From: Candidatus Cloacimonadota bacterium
GTDB lineage: Bacteria; Cloacimonadota; Cloacimonadia; Cloacimonadales; TCS61
Assembly: GCA_030445745.1 (NCBI GenBank)
Contig: JASUTE010000001.1
Coordinates: 133,664-197,663 of the forward strand
Direction of reading: 5' to 3'
Length of the DNA stretch: 64,000 nucleotides
The position numbers and the translations under genes were made by a program. Positions 17,973-27,087 of this stretch are shown piece by piece (positions within the stretch are counted from its first letter, which is position 1; the number at the start of each line of letters is the position of its first letter). The notes below the pieces were generated by a model. That model had not been told where the DNA came from and searched no databases. It saw only the letters and a list, made by a program, of their open reading frames with translations.

Positions 17973-19258
17973 TTGCCTAATAGATTAATAGAATTGCAAA
18001 ATTGGTTTTCTGAAACTGTAAATTCAATTTGGTTAAATTTGCAAGATGTTAACTTTTTGTTGCAGGCCGCTATTGTGGCTGCTATTTTATTTGTTAGCAT
18101 ATTTTTGGCCAAATTGTTCAAAAGGGTTATACACCAAAAGACCCAGTGGGACAGTGTTTATCTGAAATTTTTCTACAGCATCGCTTTTCCCTTGGTAGCC
18201 TATTTGCTACTGTTGATTTCAGAAAGTATTCTTTCAGCTTTGGAATTTCCTGCCCAGCTAGTACGTGTATTTTTATCGTTAATGGCTTTATTCGTCGTAA
18301 TTCGTATCGTCACCTTTTTCATCAAAAACCAGGTGATCAAAAAGATCGTGCTTGTTTTTGCCTGGATAACAGCCATATTTTACAGTATAAAAAAACTAGA
18401 TGAATTAACAGTATTTTTAGATAACCTGGCCGTAAATATCTCCGATGTACGTATCTCTGTGCTGATGCTGGTTAAAACATTTATTTTGGTACTTTTACTG
18501 GGTGGGTTGGCCAGTCGATTAGCCAAATTTATCGAAAAACGCCTATTTGCTGCCCGCAGCATAAAACCTTCTTTGCAAGTGCTGCTGAACAAAGTTAGCA
18601 AGGCATTGCTATTCATAATTGTCTTTTTCATTGTAATTTCCAATTTAGGAATAAAATTAACCGCTTTTGCCTTTATAACCGGTGCACTTGGTATCGGGGT
18701 AGGTTTTGGCCTGCAGAAAGTGGTTTCCAACCTAATAAGTGGGCTAATTTTACTTTTAGTTGAGTCGATAAAACCGGGGGATGTGGTGGAAGTTGAAGAC
18801 ACTTATGGTTGGGTTAAAAAGATGGGAGCGCGCTATACATCGGTAATTTCGCGTGATGGTAAAGAGTTTCTTATTCCCAATGAACATTTGATAACCAACC
18901 AAGTAGTGAATTGGTCGCATAGCGATAATTTTGTTCGTTTCAAAGCTGAAGTTGGTGTTTCCTATAATTCCGATATCCACTTGGTGATGGATATTTTGAA
19001 CAAGGTAACTGAAAAGATGCCGCGTATTTTGCATGAGCCAGCGCCAAATGTTCTGCTTAGCGAATTGGTGATAGCTCGATTAATTTTGTGTTAAATTGCT
19101 GGATAAGTGATCCTCAGAATGGAATTGCAAACATAAAAAGCGAGATTTTGATAAAAATTTGGGATGAATTCAAAAAGCACGATATCGAAATTCCCTTCCC
19201 ACAGCAAGACCTGCATATTCGGTCGGTTAGTCAGAATGTTAAATTTCCAACTTCCTAA
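17973..19258 (+). pseudogene. MscS-type mechanosensitive channel, frameshifted near the C-terminus
   Basis: The track ORF (17973-19094, 373 aa) starts at TTG with GAGGAG eight bases upstream. It has several hydrophobic helices, the pore/beta hallmark 'GALGIGVGFGLQKVVSNLISG' and 'FLIPNEHLITNQVVNW'. At about 19065 the expected 'LLSEFGDSSINF' sequence breaks: a one-base deletion turns GAA-TTT-GGT into GAATTGGT. The other frame continues perfectly ('GDSSINFVLNCWISDPQNG...IPFPQQDLHI') to a TAA at 19256-19258. The original protein would be about 428 aa. The TM and pore domains are intact but the vestibule end is lost. This is either a recent mutation or a sequencing error. Confidence 0.85.
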
Positions 19259-19986
19259 CGGCCACTTAACTTGCGTAAAATGTAGCTGGCAGCCCACATT
19301 CCCATGATGGCTGGCATATAAACTACTGAGCCCAAAGTACCGCGTTTGCGTCCTCTTTCGGCACCCCATTCCTGTTGGGAACCATGCTCGTGCGGGAATT
19401 GAGGGATAGGTTTCTCTTTGGAATAGATAACTGGAATACCTTTTTTTATATTTTGGTGGCGCAAAAATTTGCGCACCCGCTTGGCTAAGGGGCACATCTT
19501 GGTTTGGGAAATATCGCAAAGCTCTATTTGGGCAGGATCGAAACGACTGGCAGCACCCATTACCGAGATAACCGGAATATTTTTGGAATAGCAAGCAGCC
19601 AACAGGCCTACTTTAGGACCTAAACTATCGATAGCATCGACTACGAAATCTACATTTTGCAGTAACTCATCGCGAGATTCCTGAGCACAAAAATCGGAAA
19701 AGATATCTACCTTAGCCTGGGGATTGATATCCAAAATACGCTCTCGCATCGCTTCGGTTTTTAGTTTATGCAAATTGCTATGAACAGCTGGCAGCTGCCG
19801 GTTTATGTTAGAAAGGCTCACCTTATCGAAATCAACCAGCAAAAATTTTTGTACACCGCTGCGTGCTAAAGCCTCGGCGGCATAGGAGCCTACTCCACCC
19901 AAACCCATTATGGCAATACGTACCTGACTGAATTTTTGCATAGCCTGCTGGCCAAAAAGAAGCTGAGTTCGGCTGAACTGGTTCAT
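19255..19986 (-). CDS. tcdA: tRNA threonylcarbamoyladenosine dehydratase
   Basis: The 243-aa ThiF/E1-like protein uses ATP to cyclise t6A37 of tRNA to ct6A. It carries the nucleotide-binding 'IMGLGGVGSYAAEALARSG' (about residues 25-43), 'VDFDKVSLSNINRQLPA' and 'DAIDSLGPKVGLL', the order seen in TcdA (CsdL). A TcdA assignment fits better than ThiF or MoeB because of the length and the 'SNINRQ' region. Its start overlaps the tatD stop by four bases, and its stop overlaps the end of the MscS gene tail to tail. Confidence 0.9.
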   Translation of the reverse strand: MNQFSRTQLLFGQQAMQKFSQVRIAIMGLGGVGSYAAEALARSGVQKFLLVDFDKVSLSNINRQLPAVHSNLHKLKTEAMRERILDINPQAKVDIFSDFCAQESRDELLQNVDFVVDAIDSLGPKVGLLAACYSKNIPVISVMGAASRFDPAQIELCDISQTKMCPLAKRVRKFLRHQNIKKGIPVIYSKEKPIPQFPHEHGSQQEWGAERGRKRGTLGSVVYMPAIMGMWAASYILRKLSGR

Positions 19987-20720
19987 AGCTTTAGTCCCAA
20001 ATAATTTTGCAGATTTTTATACTCCATCTTTACCAATTTTCCTACAGAAACTTGTAATTTTTCTGCTATATTTTCTGCTATATGGGTTAGATTGGCTAAT
20101 TCATGGAAATCAGCTTGGCTATCGTAGGGTTGTTGATAGGGGGCGTCTGTTTCCAGCAGCAAACGTCCTTTTTTAAAGATAAATTCCAGGGCATCTTGCT
20201 GGGGCTGCCTGGCATTAACGGAAAAGGCTAATTCCAGTTGCGAAAAGGTCTCAGCCACCTCGCACGCGGAATTGAATCCGTGCAAAAAACCGCGAACTTT
20301 GGGGAAATTCTTCTTCAAAATTTTGTAGAGTTGATAGTAATTTTTCACCACATGAAAAATCACCGGTAGGTCATAATCGCGCGCCAGTTCCAACTGCTGC
20401 AGCAAGATCTTTTGCTGCCATTGGCTATCGTTGTTGCGTCCATCCAAGCCGATTTCGCCTAGTGCGATGATCTCTTTTCCCCTACATAGTTCTTCCAATT
20501 GGGGCAGGTCGGTTTCGTGGCTATTTTCGTAAAAGGGATGAATTCCGGCGTACCATTTCATACTGGGGAATACGTTTTCCCTATACCATTGGTATTCCTG
20601 TTTTCCTAAAGCAGAGCACAAGAAATATTCTATTCCAACTTTTTGGGCTTTTTGTAGCTGCTCTTGCAGATCGTGTGCTTGTAAATTGTAAAAATGGCAA
20701 TGACAATCAATTAAATTCAT
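19983..20720 (-). CDS. tatD: TatD-family metal-dependent hydrolase
   Basis: The 245-aa TIM-barrel nuclease family member has 'DCHCHF' at the N-terminus, 'ALGEIGLDGR', 'PVIFHVVKN', 'GFLHGF' and 'LLETDAPY', which carry the metal ligands. TatD enzymes act as 3'-5' DNA/RNA exonucleases in repair. The ATG follows a terminator T-tract by only three bases and has no Shine-Dalgarno sequence. It forms a two-gene unit with tcdA. Confidence 0.88.
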   Translation of the reverse strand: MNLIDCHCHFYNLQAHDLQEQLQKAQKVGIEYFLCSALGKQEYQWYRENVFPSMKWYAGIHPFYENSHETDLPQLEELCRGKEIIALGEIGLDGRNNDSQWQQKILLQQLELARDYDLPVIFHVVKNYYQLYKILKKNFPKVRGFLHGFNSACEVAETFSQLELAFSVNARQPQQDALEFIFKKGRLLLETDAPYQQPYDSQADFHELANLTHIAENIAEKLQVSVGKLVKMEYKNLQNYLGLKL

Positions 20721-20723
20721 ATT

Positions 20724-20755
20724 TAAAAAAACAACCCTGACCTTGCGACCAGGGT
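20724..20755 (-). terminator. Terminator of the outer-membrane barrel gene
   Basis: On the minus strand ACCCTGGTC and GGTCAGGGT form a 9-bp stem (two G:U pairs) capped by a GCAA tetraloop, followed by TG and seven Ts. It lies 14 bases after the stop of the barrel gene and immediately before the tatD ATG. Confidence 0.85.
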
Positions 20756-20768
20756 CGTAAATATCTAT

Positions 20769-22223
20769 CTAAAAACGGAACTGGACACCAAAGCTCATGG
20801 TTTTTTCAGTTTCGTCTTTTCCTTTTATTTTTCCGGAACCATCTTTATCGATATAACGTTCCTGGTAGCTACCTACCAGCTCAGTATTAGACGCTAAAGA
20901 GTAACCCAATTTTCCTTTGATATAGGCATTGGAAGTTTTGAAGTACTTCAAGTTATCAAAACCGGTTTGACCATAGCTAACTTCGGCGGTATTTAATTTA
21001 GGAATGTATTTGATGTTAAATGCTACTGTACCCCAAATGCCGCGATAGTTGCCAGAATTTTCTTTATACATATCCTCGTAGGAAACGGTAAGTTTAAGAA
21101 TATTCAGGATATCGGAAGTGATGCTGCCATACCAGCCATGGGTTTTTACCTTGTTTTTCAGTAGTTGCTCTTTCACATAAACAGTATCGTTTTCCACATA
21201 AGCTCTCTGTTCATCGTAAAGATAATCGAAGAAAGCAGGAGTAAAATCATCCTGGTAGGTTCTGTATTCTAAATTTATTTGGAAAATCAGAAATTTACTA
21301 TAGAAACCAGGGAAGATAAAGCCCATGTTATGATCAACTATCTGAGCCATTTCTCCATAGTTACTCAAGTAAAAAAGATCCGATTGATAGAGTGGCAGTT
21401 CATAATCTACACCCCAAACAGTTACATCATTTTCACCCAAATCGCTGAAGGAGGGGTTGCGGGGCAAGATAGAAGAATTTTCGAACCAGTTGTTAAATCC
21501 GGTAGAATCGCCGTTGATTTCTTGGTAAAGTCCCAAATAATAATCGCGGTGTCTATCCACCTCGTTGTGCCAGTTATCGTTGTAAGGATAATCATCGAAA
21601 TAATCGGCATAGTCATCATTATCGGAATCCAGCAGGCCATCGATTTGGTTACGATCGTGCGCAACAGTTCCGCCTAAAATTAAGTTGTTTACCAATGGCA
21701 CTGGCATTTTGGGGAAAGGTTTGAACTGGGCACGTCCAGCTAAGATGTCATTTTCTGCTAAGTTAGAAGAGAAAAATTCCAGTTGCAGGTCAGAAAATGG
21801 CAGGTTACTGCCTACTTGCAAACCTATTTGGCGCACTTCGGGATAGCGCAGCATGTTGGTGTAGTTTTTCATAACCAGTCCTTTGCCTAAGCTAAAATCG
21901 TCAAAACCACCAGCTTTAGCATAGAAAGGGTCACCGCGCAGGCCATAGCGAACATAGTAGATCTTGTTCAAATAATCTTTCCATTCATCCCAGTCTTCTT
22001 CACGAATATTGCCGTCGCTGTCTATCAGCAGGTCAAAATCCAATCCAGCAGCAAATTTACCAGCTTTCAATTCCGGCATTAGGCGAATACGAGAATAGGT
22101 CTGGCTGCCAACTACCACAGAACCAACTCCTCCACCCATATTGAAATTTCCTCCAGATTCGCTTTCCTGAGCTAGCAAGCTTACTGCAAATAATATTAAA
22201 ATTATGAAAGTTATCCTCTTCAT
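20769..22223 (-). CDS. Predicted outer-membrane beta-barrel protein
   Basis: The 484-aa protein starts with a signal peptide ('MKRITFIILILFAVSLLAQ'). It continues as alternating amphipathic strands rich in Tyr, Phe and Gly and ends with phenylalanine ('MSFGVQFRF'), the terminal signature of outer-membrane barrels. An acidic segment near residues 200-217 ('DSDNDDYADYFDDYPYND') resembles a calcium-binding loop. No named family is recognised. It is monocistronic, with its own terminator, and is transcribed divergently from rqcH across a 149-base gap. Confidence 0.78.
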   Translation of the reverse strand: MKRITFIILILFAVSLLAQESESGGNFNMGGGVGSVVVGSQTYSRIRLMPELKAGKFAAGLDFDLLIDSDGNIREEDWDEWKDYLNKIYYVRYGLRGDPFYAKAGGFDDFSLGKGLVMKNYTNMLRYPEVRQIGLQVGSNLPFSDLQLEFFSSNLAENDILAGRAQFKPFPKMPVPLVNNLILGGTVAHDRNQIDGLLDSDNDDYADYFDDYPYNDNWHNEVDRHRDYYLGLYQEINGDSTGFNNWFENSSILPRNPSFSDLGENDVTVWGVDYELPLYQSDLFYLSNYGEMAQIVDHNMGFIFPGFYSKFLIFQINLEYRTYQDDFTPAFFDYLYDEQRAYVENDTVYVKEQLLKNKVKTHGWYGSITSDILNILKLTVSYEDMYKENSGNYRGIWGTVAFNIKYIPKLNTAEVSYGQTGFDNLKYFKTSNAYIKGKLGYSLASNTELVGSYQERYIDKDGSGKIKGKDETEKTMSFGVQFRF

Positions 22224-22372
22224 CTAGCCTCCCTTGTTATTTTTCCCTAAAATAGAAATTAAAATTTATTCGTCAAAATATTTATTACAACTCGGGTAGA
22301 TTATTCACTTTTACAGTCATTTCTTTGTGGACAAAATAACCAATTAAATATTTTGTAGGAAAGAGGAGAACA

Positions 22373-23821
22373 ATGGAATATAAATTTTTAGCAGCTTGGT
22401 GCCGACAGATAAAATTAGGAAATAAACACCTGCAAAAAATCATGCGGTTTGAGGACCAATATGCCTTGGTTTTCTTCAAGCAGAGGGATTTTTTACAGAT
22501 TAATTTGGGAAATGATGGCGGGTTTTGTTTTTTCACACATAAAAAGCTGCTTCCCTTTAAGGAGGATACCAGTCTGAATAATTTCAGTGAAATATTGAAT
22601 AATGCCAAACCAGAAGCTGTTAATATTGACCCCCATGATCGCATTCTTAGGTTCAAGTTTTCCAAAATAGATATCTATAATCAACTGTGTACATATTACT
22701 TATTTTTGGAACTAATTCCGCATTACCAGAATATGATATTAACTGATGACCAGATGAAAATTTTGGAGTGTCGCAAAAAGATAAGTTTTGCCGAAAATAC
22801 TACTCGGCAGATCTTACCAGGTTTGAAATATGAAAAACCAGTTACAAATTTTCAGGTAAAAACAGAAGCTGTTAAATTTCCCCTTTCCTGCAATGATAAG
22901 TTGGAGATAGAGGAAAATAGCCCGGAAGGTGAGCAAAATGTAGATTCGTTGTTCGAGGGTTTGTATTATGATGGAATTTTGGCAAAGCGCAACCAGCACT
23001 TAAAACAGCAAAAAATAAAACAAATTCACAGGCAGATAAAGAAGAAGAAGAAGAAACTAAAAAAACAGCAACAAGAGCTGCAGACAGCTTCCAAACAAAA
23101 AAAATGGAAGCAGATAGCGGAACTTTTGAATGCTAATTTTGCTAAAATAAAAAGTGGTGCAGATTCCATAACTCTGAAAAATTACTATGAAGATGGTTTT
23201 CCTGAAATCAAGATTCCCCTGCAGCCAGAGTTAACTCCGCATCAGAATGTGGAGAGATATTTCAAAAAATATCGCAAAGCACGCGCTGGGAAAAAGAAAA
23301 TTGCTGCGCAAATTAGCAAAACAGAAGAGGAAATTTCCCAGTTACAGCAGCAGATAGCCGAAGTGGAAGCCACCGATTTTATGCAGCAGCAGGAAAAAAG
23401 TAGTGGCAAAAAACAGCAGCAGCGCAGCTACAAGCGAATAGTTTTGGCAGATTCCTGGCAGATCTATGTAGGTCGCTCAAGCAGCGAAAACGATTTTATC
23501 ACCACTTCTTTAGCGCAGCCGCACGATTGGTGGTTTCATACCCGTATTTTTAAGGGAACTCATGTGGTTTTGCGTAACCTGAAAAAACAGGAACTACCTG
23601 AGCAACTTAAACTTGTTTGCTGCCAGTTAGCTGCCTACTTTAGCAAAGCAAAAAAATCGCGCAATGTGCCAGTGGACTACACACAGATACGTTATGTGCG
23701 CAAACCGAAAGGCAGTCCACCCGGTTTTGTTATCTACGATAAGCAGAAAACACTTTATGTGGATCCGCTAAGTTTTCGCGATGCTGCCCAAAAATTGCAA
23801 AAAGAATGGAGCAAAACATGA
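22373..23821 (+). CDS. rqcH: RqcH/NFACT-family ribosome quality-control protein
   Basis: The 482-aa NFACT protein would bind stalled 50S-peptidyl-tRNA complexes and add C-terminal alanine tails. The Asp-Arg pair needed for tailing in B. subtilis RqcH appears as 'PHDRILRF' (Asp89-Arg90). A basic coiled coil (about 215-350) and the NFACT-R domain ('IYVGRSSSENDFITT', 'HDWWFHTR', 'GTHVVL') follow. It is shorter than the roughly 570-aa Firmicute form, mainly in the N-terminal and middle regions. AGAGGAG precedes the ATG, and its stop overlaps the queC start (ATGA). Confidence 0.9.
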   Translation: MEYKFLAAWCRQIKLGNKHLQKIMRFEDQYALVFFKQRDFLQINLGNDGGFCFFTHKKLLPFKEDTSLNNFSEILNNAKPEAVNIDPHDRILRFKFSKIDIYNQLCTYYLFLELIPHYQNMILTDDQMKILECRKKISFAENTTRQILPGLKYEKPVTNFQVKTEAVKFPLSCNDKLEIEENSPEGEQNVDSLFEGLYYDGILAKRNQHLKQQKIKQIHRQIKKKKKKLKKQQQELQTASKQKKWKQIAELLNANFAKIKSGADSITLKNYYEDGFPEIKIPLQPELTPHQNVERYFKKYRKARAGKKKIAAQISKTEEEISQLQQQIAEVEATDFMQQQEKSSGKKQQQRSYKRIVLADSWQIYVGRSSSENDFITTSLAQPHDWWFHTRIFKGTHVVLRNLKKQELPEQLKLVCCQLAAYFSKAKKSRNVPVDYTQIRYVRKPKGSPPGFVIYDKQKTLYVDPLSFRDAAQKLQKEWSKT

Positions 23822-24498
23822 ATAAAAGAGGAATAGTATTAGTTAGCGGCGGTATGGATAGTTTGGTAACAACTGCCATAGCTCACCAAGAGTGTGATGA
23901 GATTTATTTTTTACACCTGAATTATGGTCAGCTCACCCAAAAAAAAGAGCTGGAAGCCTTCCAAAATATAAAAAAGTTTTACCAACCTCAAGATGCTTTG
24001 CTGGTCGATGTTTCCTACCTGACACAAATTGGTGGTTCTAGTTTAACCGATAAAAACATACAAATTCCTACACAAAAGGAACAACCAGAAGTTCCCAATA
24101 CTTATGTACCCTTTAGGAACGCTCATTTGCTAGCTATTGCGGTAAGCTGGGCGGAGGTTTTGAAGGCAAATTGCATCTACATTGGAGCAGTGGAAGAGGA
24201 TAGTTCTGGTTATCCAGACTGCCGCGAAAGTTTCTACCAGGCTTACCAAAAAGCTGTAGAGCTAGGTACCAAAGATGAAACTAGGATACAAATAGAAACT
24301 CCGATTATTCATAAAAGAAAATGCCAGATAATACAGCTGGGGCAGGAACTAGGCGCACCACTGCAATATAGCTGGAGTTGTTACCAAAGTAACGAAAAAG
24401 CTTGTGGAGTGTGCGATAGTTGCCGCCTGCGGATAAAAGCGTTCAAAGAAGCTGGGATAAAAGATCCTATTCCTTACCAAATCGATATTGATTGGTAA
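23818..24498 (+). CDS. queC: 7-cyano-7-deazaguanine synthase
   Basis: QueC converts 7-carboxy-7-deazaguanine to preQ0 with ATP and ammonia in queuosine synthesis. The PP-loop 'LVSGGMDSLV' and the C-terminal four-cysteine zinc site ('SCYQSNEKACGVCDSC') are present. The track starts at 23806, but the ATG at 23818 has GGAG six bases upstream and overlaps the rqcH stop as ATGA, giving 226 aa. Other queuosine genes (queD, queE, tgt) are not in the window. Confidence 0.94.
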   Translation: MNKRGIVLVSGGMDSLVTTAIAHQECDEIYFLHLNYGQLTQKKELEAFQNIKKFYQPQDALLVDVSYLTQIGGSSLTDKNIQIPTQKEQPEVPNTYVPFRNAHLLAIAVSWAEVLKANCIYIGAVEEDSSGYPDCRESFYQAYQKAVELGTKDETRIQIETPIIHKRKCQIIQLGQELGAPLQYSWSCYQSNEKACGVCDSCRLRIKAFKEAGIKDPIPYQIDIDW

Positions 24499-24571
24499 GC
24501 CAAGTGATCAAGAAAAACTTCTTGCATTCTGTAGGTACAGTTTAGATAATTTACTAAATTAGGAGTAAAAT

Positions 24572-25195
24572 GTGAAGAGGATCTTGATAGTTGCCAATGG
24601 ACCAAAATTAGAGTCCAAAATTATGCGCCGAGCACTAGATGAGTGCCAGCTTGTGGTCGCTGCCGATGGCGGTATTGCGGCCTGCCAGCAAGCTGGAATC
24701 GAACCGGATTACCTGGTTGGAGATATGGATTCTGTGGCAAGCGATATGCTGCTTTCCAAAAATACTAAGAAAATTTATAATCCAGACCAGGAATCAACTG
24801 ATATGCAAAAAGTTCTGAACTTTACCAGAGGGCTAGCAGCTGATGAACTAATTGTGGTAAATGCTTTTGGCGGGCGGGCAGATCATACTTTTGCCAACTA
24901 CCTTATTTTGGAGGAATTTTCGCGCGAATTTTCGTTGCAGGTTTATGATGATATCGGAAGATTAAGTTTTTTGAGGCCTGGTAGAACAGTTTTGGCAAAT
25001 CAGGTAGGGAAAATAGTTTCCCTGTGGGCTTTTAGCGGAGTAGAAGATTTGAATTTAAACGGATTTAAATATAATTTGATAGAGAAGAATACTGCAACCC
25101 ACTTTTTGGGAATAAGTAACGAGATTGTAAAAGATAAAGCTACGATTGAATTTAAGAAGGGCAAATTAGCTCTTTATTTGCATTGGGAAGGTTAA
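24572..25195 (+). CDS. thiN: Thiamine pyrophosphokinase
   Basis: The 207-aa enzyme makes thiamine diphosphate from thiamine and ATP. Family motifs are 'AADGGIAACQQAGIEPDYLVGDMDS' (about 30-55), 'QESTDMQK' and 'FGGRADHTFANYL'. The start is a GTG at 24572 embedded in ATGTG. The overlapping ATG at 24570 hits a TGA at once, so AGGAG at 24561 serves the GTG. The 73-base gap after queC is too short for a TPP riboswitch and I see none. It sits three bases before the amidohydrolase that opens the purine arm. Confidence 0.92.
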   Translation: MKRILIVANGPKLESKIMRRALDECQLVVAADGGIAACQQAGIEPDYLVGDMDSVASDMLLSKNTKKIYNPDQESTDMQKVLNFTRGLAADELIVVNAFGGRADHTFANYLILEEFSREFSLQVYDDIGRLSFLRPGRTVLANQVGKIVSLWAFSGVEDLNLNGFKYNLIEKNTATHFLGISNEIVKDKATIEFKKGKLALYLHWEG

Positions 25196-25198
25196 AAA

Positions 25199-26518
25199 AT
25201 GTTAATTAAAAATGCTTTAGCAGCGCTACCTGGGGGGCATGATTTTATAAGATGCGATATTTTAATAAAAGATGGCAAAATAGCCCAAATCGGCAGTGAT
25301 TTATCTGACAGCGAAATTTTGGATGTAAAAGGTAAGCAAGTTTTTCCCGGTGTTATCGATCCGCACGTACATCTAAATGACCCTGGTTTTACCCAGCGTG
25401 AAGATTTTTATACTGGCACCTGCGCCGCTGCTGCCGGCGGCGTAACCACTATAATTGACATGCCCTGTACCTCCCTGCCGCCGGTTACCACGTTGCAGAA
25501 TCTGCAAGCCAAGCTACGGGAGATAGAGCCCAAAGCTATAGTAGATTTTGCTTTGTATGGCGGCATTTCAGGCCAAAGTTTTGCTCACTGCGAAAAAAAT
25601 ATTGCTGAGCTAAGCGAATTTGTGTCCGGTTTTAAAACCTACCTTATTTCGGGAATGGATACTTTTCATAGTTTAGATCATTTTCAATTGGAAAAAGTGC
25701 TGAAAATTAGCAAAAAGTATAATCGACCTGTTTTAGTGCATGCTGAAGACATTAGTTATATTCAGTCTGCTCAGCAAGCTGGGTTTGCCAACAGTGTGGC
25801 GGGCTACTACAAAACTCGGCCCGAAATAGCCGAATTGCTGGCAGTGAACAGTGCGGTAGCTTTGGCCGAAAATACGGGTGCAGATCTGCACGTGGTGCAC
25901 GTTAGCAGTGCTGCAGCGGCGCAGGTCGTAGCTAATTCCACAGTTAGTGGAGAAACAGCTCCCCACTACCTGCATTTCGATCTGGAAGATTTCCAAAAAA
26001 TAGGCACTCCACTAAAAGTGACCCCACCAGTAAAGCAACCAGGTAATAAAGAAAAACTTTGGCAGTTCCTAGCCGAGGGTAAACTTGATTTTGTGGCTAC
26101 CGACCATGCCCCCGCTCCTGCTGCTATGAAAAATGCCTCAATTATGCAAGCCTATTCCGGTATTCCTGGCCTAGAAACTTCTTTTACCTATCTGTACAAT
26201 GCTGGTTTCATGCAGAAAAAGCTGGGACTGCAGCGTTTGCTGCAAGTTACCTCCAGCCAAGCTGCAAAAAAATATTACCTGAAAGATAAAGGTGCTATAA
26301 AAGTGGGTAATGATGCTGACTTACTGATATATGACCAAAATAAGAACTGGGTGGTAGATGGCGCTAAATTTTATTCCAAGGGTAAGCTTACCCCATTCCA
26401 AAATATGAAATTCCAAGGTAAAATAGACAAAACCCTGGTACGCGGGAAAATTGTTTACGATGAACAGGTGGGAATATTAGCTCAACCTGGTTCGGGAAGG
26501 TTTTTAAAACCATGTTAG
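25199..26518 (+). CDS. Cyclic amidohydrolase, allantoinase/dihydroorotase-like
   Basis: The 439-aa member of the allantoinase-hydantoinase-dihydroorotase group opens cyclic amide rings. Metal motifs are 'DPHVHLNDPG' (about 53-62), the likely carboxylated lysine in 'GFKTYLISGMD', 'VLVHAED', 'HVVHVSS' and 'VATDHAPAP'. The long 'GGVTTIIDMPCTSLPPVTT' segment resembles allantoinase. Since it is followed by MocA-, XdhC- and purine-cluster genes, a ring-opening step on a purine breakdown product is more likely than pyrimidine synthesis. The exact substrate cannot be read from sequence. It overlaps the next gene by seven bases. Confidence 0.82.
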   Translation: MLIKNALAALPGGHDFIRCDILIKDGKIAQIGSDLSDSEILDVKGKQVFPGVIDPHVHLNDPGFTQREDFYTGTCAAAAGGVTTIIDMPCTSLPPVTTLQNLQAKLREIEPKAIVDFALYGGISGQSFAHCEKNIAELSEFVSGFKTYLISGMDTFHSLDHFQLEKVLKISKKYNRPVLVHAEDISYIQSAQQAGFANSVAGYYKTRPEIAELLAVNSAVALAENTGADLHVVHVSSAAAAQVVANSTVSGETAPHYLHFDLEDFQKIGTPLKVTPPVKQPGNKEKLWQFLAEGKLDFVATDHAPAPAAMKNASIMQAYSGIPGLETSFTYLYNAGFMQKKLGLQRLLQVTSSQAAKKYYLKDKGAIKVGNDADLLIYDQNKNWVVDGAKFYSKGKLTPFQNMKFQGKIDKTLVRGKIVYDEQVGILAQPGSGRFLKPC

Positions 26519-27087
26519 AAGGTATAGTTTTGGCTGCTGGCTACTCTAGCCGTGCTGGTGGCATGAAGTTGACTTTTAGAATTAATGGTAAACCACTTTT
26601 GCAGCATACATTGCAGCCGATGCTACAGTTTTGCAATAAAATTTGGGTGGTTACTGGCTACAAAAAAGAACTTATCGAAGCGTTAATTAGCAAATATCCA
26701 CAAGTGGAAGCTGTTTATAATGCTGATTTCCAACAGGGCATGTTCAGTTCGGTATGTGTGGGGGTAAGCAAAATTACTTCAGCTAGATTTTTTTTCACGC
26801 CTGGTGATATTCCCTTTGTGAAACCGCTAACTTACCAAAAACTTCTGGAAAAGTATGGTAAAGTGGTGATCCCGACTTACCAGAATAGGAAAGGGCATCC
26901 GATTTTAATGAACTCTGAGCTACAAAAACGAATTTTGGCTGAACCGCAGGATTCCAACCTGAGAAAGGTGTTGCACAAATTCCAACCAGTTTTGGTAGAG
27001 GTAGATGATAAGGCGATTTTGAAAGATATAGATACATTAGAAGATTATAAGGAGCTACATGCAGATTTTAGCAGAGATAGTAAATAA
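26512..27087 (+). CDS. MocA-like molybdenum cofactor cytidylyltransferase
   Basis: The 191-aa nucleotidyltransferase has the MobA/MocA signature 'IVLAAGYSSRAGGMKL' (about 5-20), 'PGDIPFV' (metal-binding Asp) and 'GHPILMN'. MocA adds CMP to molybdopterin, giving the dinucleotide cofactor used by xanthine dehydrogenase-family enzymes. The two molybdenum hydroxylases across the convergent junction are the obvious clients. It overlaps the DUF364 gene by 29 bases, suggesting translational coupling. Confidence 0.85.
   Translation: MLEGIVLAAGYSSRAGGMKLTFRINGKPLLQHTLQPMLQFCNKIWVVTGYKKELIEALISKYPQVEAVYNADFQQGMFSSVCVGVSKITSARFFFTPGDIPFVKPLTYQKLLEKYGKVVIPTYQNRKGHPILMNSELQKRILAEPQDSNLRKVLHKFQPVLVEVDDKAILKDIDTLEDYKELHADFSRDSK

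Noticed and set aside
22285-22665. 126-aa minus-strand ORF opposite rqcH
   Set aside because: It is antisense to the conserved NFACT N-terminal region and has no features of its own.
24499-24571. TPP riboswitch upstream of thiN
   Set aside because: The gap is only 73 bases and lacks the conserved CUGAGA and thi-box core.
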